Below are positions 61,218 through 64,000 of a DNA stretch of 64,000 nucleotides, one piece after another (the stretch's first letter is position 1; each line of letters opens with the position of its first letter). The position numbers were made by a program, and so were the translations under genes. A model generated the notes under the pieces. The model did not search any database. It was not told the DNA's origin and saw nothing but the letters and a program-made list of their open reading frames with translations. Origin of the DNA: Klebsormidium nitens (taxonomy: Eukaryota; Streptophyta; Klebsormidiophyceae; Klebsormidiales; Klebsormidiaceae); the NCBI GenBank assembly GCA_000708835.1, contig DF237005.1:163943-227942 (forward strand), given 5' to 3'.

Positions 61218-62624
61218 GATACCTGCAGGACTTGCTGCTTCTGAAAAGTTCAAAGGACTGAGCCTCGCTCTAGGTCCTATTGTTTCATTGTCTGTCTTGG
61301 CAAGCTGCTGGTATGCTCGTAGAGAACTGATTTCTCAACGCTGCTACCTAGCTTTGCAGTCCGATATTCCTGCGCCATGCAAATTGAAGGCTTTTTAGTT
61401 TCTTCGAAGGACCCAAACTTGTACCCGTGCGCTGGAAAAAAATGCCTCGAGTACTTTCCAGTCCATGCACCTTTAGGCACAGGTATAGCAATGGCGACCT
61501 TCTCCGCAGTCAACCTCCTGGTCCATGCAGCTTCAATCTCTACTTCCTCAAACGAAGGCTGTCTGCGGTCTGCTCGGATAGAAACCGGATTCCTAATCTG
61601 CAAAATCCACGGCCTTTTGATGTAAGACTTGAAGCATAAGGTCACCAGAGCGCTCAACCCAGAAAACCCATGGGCGGCGCCATCTTCATATTCCTGGGAC
61701 GAAGACGTGATTGGAAGGGACAGATTACTGGAACCAACCAGAAACTCCTGTTGACCTTTCCTGATTTCAATCCAGAAGTGCGTCGACAGACGTGCAGGAA
61801 ACCCATCTTTCCACCTGACGGGACACTGCTGAGTCACAGCTTTGGTGATGAAGTTCTTTGAGATTCAAATCGCCAGTCCCGCAGCTCTGACGATGCGCTT
61901 TTCCAATCTTATGTCAAGCTTGACGATCACCGCGCCATTCATGGACGATGCGAGCAGACTGAGACAGACTGGGAGGCTTACGTTGGAATAAGGCACGAAG
62001 CCCCGAGTCACGTACGGCAGCAACCCCAAAGCAGGTTTGCGCAATCCAGTGTTCCTCGCTTTGTGATCGGGCACATATGTACAATTATCAAAAGCTGCAT
62101 GCCAGCAATCAGACCTGCGAAATTTGAAAACCATTCGTTTAATCGGCTTTCTGTGTTCAATTATGGCATGCTGTACTAGTCACACTTCCACTGCTTCCAA
62201 AGCTGGAAGGCACATTCTTGCAAGGAAGCTACTCAGTCGATTCTGGAATAGAATGGGTGGTTTTAGTGACTGTCAAAGCCTTGACAACGTTGTACGTAGA
62301 ATTTACATTTGGCTCATGTTACACATGCTGTAGTGAACATATCAAATTGTCTCGAAAGACCTGACAGATTGCAGCTCTTTGCTTGTCGTACTAAAGCCGC
62401 GCGGGCAAGCAGATATAGAAGACATGGTGCAGTAGCACTATCGTACTGACGTACTCTTGGGGACAACGAATTCCGGCCTTCTGAAGGCTCAAAGCTATCC
62501 TTCGACCGCGCTCGAACGGCCATCAAAGTCATCAACAAGCTTTCATGTTTAAAGCCTTTCCTTCTCGGATTCTCAGACTACGTTATCTGAATGAGACGCA
62601 TACAATTAGACGCTATCTTCGCCA
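61218..62624. other. Region between CCCH gene 5' end and fucosyltransferase 3' end
   Basis: Should contain the CCCH promoter and the 3' UTR of the fucosyltransferase gene. It also holds the interrupted minus-strand open frame described separately. The AT-rich part 62140-62340 shows nothing recognisable. Confidence 0.45.
61277..62134 (-). other. Long minus-strand open frame with one in-frame stop; possible broken gene or chance
   Basis: An ATG at 62134 opens 89 codons (FRRSDCWHAAFDNCTYVPDH near the start) that end in TGA at 61867-61865. The same frame then stays open for about 195 more codons to 61277. I recognise no family. It could be a degraded gene, an exon pair whose intron spans the stop, or a chance open frame upstream of the CCCH gene. 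Confidence 0.2.
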
Positions 62625-64000
62625 CTACGGATCCCAAGCATCGTCCTCGCTCCGTGATCCTACGCCGATATCAAGAGACCAATAGGCCGGACCCTTCGCG
62701 CTGATCTGCGTAACTCTCTTCCTGGCAGCTATGCACTGTCCGAGAAACCTGAAGATGTTACTCGAGATGGTGCCGACTGCATAGTCCGCCATCGAAGCGG
62801 CCGTGTACAGCTCGGCAACGAAGTGGTCCTGGAGGTCCTTTTTGACTTCGACCGAGGGTATCGAAGCGTGGCCGTACGTTTCAATGGCACTCCTGTTGAC
62901 TCCCGGATCGTACAGGATGGGCAGATCTTCTCGGAGGCCGTTCCCCATTCTGTCTTTCAGCAGCTGATCGATAGCTCGCTGAGTGTCGCTCAGGACGAAC
63001 ACGCCTCCGAACTTCAAATCGACCTCGTTCTCGATCTCCGTCACAGCGCTTCCGTAGTCTGCTAGCTCTCGGTAATTGTGGCCGTGAGACAGCCAGTAAG
63101 GGTCCTGGACGAGACCCGTGAAAGCGTTTAATCAAGGGCCTCACATTTTTTGCCGCCTTAACTATGTCCAGAATCATCATTTTCGATTATCATCAAGGAT
63201 GAACATCGTAAATCTACTGTAAAGAGAACGATCTTCTGTGCAATTTAGAACTCCTAGAATATCTTCAAGTTTTTCTTCGACAAGTACGAGGTCGGCATGA
63301 CGGGGCTACGTTTTGTCTCACCTCTGTCATCTTGTCTGTTCTTCGGACTTGAAGCACGGCAATAGGGGTTTTCCATAATGGCAAGCTTTCCAGGATCGCT
63401 AATGTAGGCTCCTCTCTCGAAGGCCTCAACAGCCATTTGCTCACGATCGCAAAGAGCAAAAATATCTTGTGCTTTCCCTCCGCGTCGCTTGGATTGCCGC
63501 CTGCAGCAATGCTTAGATTGCCGCTGGAGGCGAAAAGGTCGAAAAGTCCTTCTGGGTAGACGTCGTCTGGATCATCTGCGTTCACCAAGTTGGATGTTAC
63601 AGGAATCTCTTCACGATGCTTTCACGAACCTTTTGGGCCAACTTGAGATCCAATTTCAGAAGAAGATATTGTATCAACAACAATGACTGGAAGCTTTGAA
63701 ACATTTCTAGCACGCTGAATCAAGTAAAGAAAGCAGTTTTTATTCTGGACGCATTAGGCACTGTTCACAAAGTGCAGGTCGCAAGCAGCATGTTTGAGCG
63801 GCTCACTTGCGACTCTTTGCATCTCACCTGTGTAACCTGAAAGGGGCTCAATGAACATGATGTCCTCCTCTTTCAGCGGTTCGATCTGAGACGTTAGCCG
63901 ATCTTCAAAAGAAAGGCTGTAGTTCCAAGCAACCTTCTGGAAGGACCCGAGTTCTTGATATTTCGCGGGGAGTTGATCAAAAGAGCAGCTGGTGACGTTG
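62625..64000 (-). CDS. GT23-like fucosyltransferase (alpha-1,6-FucT/NodZ-related), 5' end outside window
   Basis: Predicted Golgi glycosyltransferase that transfers fucose from GDP-fucose. Exons in the window: 64000-63828 (entered from outside), 63500-63322 and 63104-62625, with phases 1 and 0 agreeing; about 277 codons. Exon 2 has KWLLRPSREE and the GDP-fucose-binding signature PIAVLQVRRTDKMTE, which parallels the HVRRTDK motif of the family. The last exon has DPYWLSHGHNYRELADYGSA, VDLKFGGVFVLSDTQRAIDQ, and DHFVAELYTAASMADYAVGT followed by ISSNIFRF, matching the family's late donor-site block (AD-x-x-VGT-x-SSN). The signal anchor and stem should lie to the right of 64000. The exact acceptor specificity cannot be told from sequence, and other GDP-fucose transferase families are possible. 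Confidence 0.7.

Overview
The window is nuclear DNA of a green-lineage eukaryote, most likely a streptophyte alga (Klebsormidium-like) or an early-diverging land plant. Three things point there. Every recognisable gene is broken by many short introns (about 200-1000 nt, GT-AG, two apparent GC-AG). The S-adenosylhomocysteine hydrolase carries the internal segment typical of plants. The other products (SMP-type LEA protein, WNK kinase with DLG instead of DFG, DeSI peptidase, NRAMP transporter, TTP-type CCCH protein) read as plant versions. The species is an inference. There are no operons, CRISPR arrays or prokaryotic features, and I saw no rRNA or tRNA gene.

Layout, left to right: a partial SMP-domain LEA gene (-, 504-3978); an erythromycin-esterase-like gene (-, 5333-10671); a very long WNK kinase gene (-, 13183-21180); an unrecognised 13-exon gene (+, 22730-29365); an NRAMP metal transporter (-, 30307-40095); a DeSI/PPPDE peptidase (+, 41043-43779); adenosylhomocysteinase (-, 44736-48798); a two-domain SAM-dependent methyltransferase of the plant TRM140/METTL type (+, 49441-55189); a TTP-type tandem CCCH zinc-finger protein (-, 56767-61217); and the 3' part of a GT23-like fucosyltransferase (-, 62625-64000). 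I built exon models by matching splice sites, reading phase and family similarity. All nine multi-exon models keep phase at every junction, but none has transcript support.

Three gene pairs are head to head: WNK/unknown, NRAMP/DeSI and SAHH/methyltransferase. The last is biologically suggestive, because SAH hydrolase removes the inhibitory product of the methyltransferase that faces it across 642 bp.

The most distinctive signal is repeated small tandem duplication of exons and splice sites inside genes. NRAMP introns hold decayed extra copies of two of its own exons plus a 39-41-nt array in which each unit begins with a donor-like site. The methyltransferase has a partial second copy of one exon with intact splice sites and matching phase. 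Several other introns hold plain tandem duplications. There is also a clean 353-bp MITE with 23-bp perfect inverted repeats and a TTA target-site duplication, and a dispersed repeat present twice. The best candidate for something undescribed is the unrecognised gene at 22730-29365.
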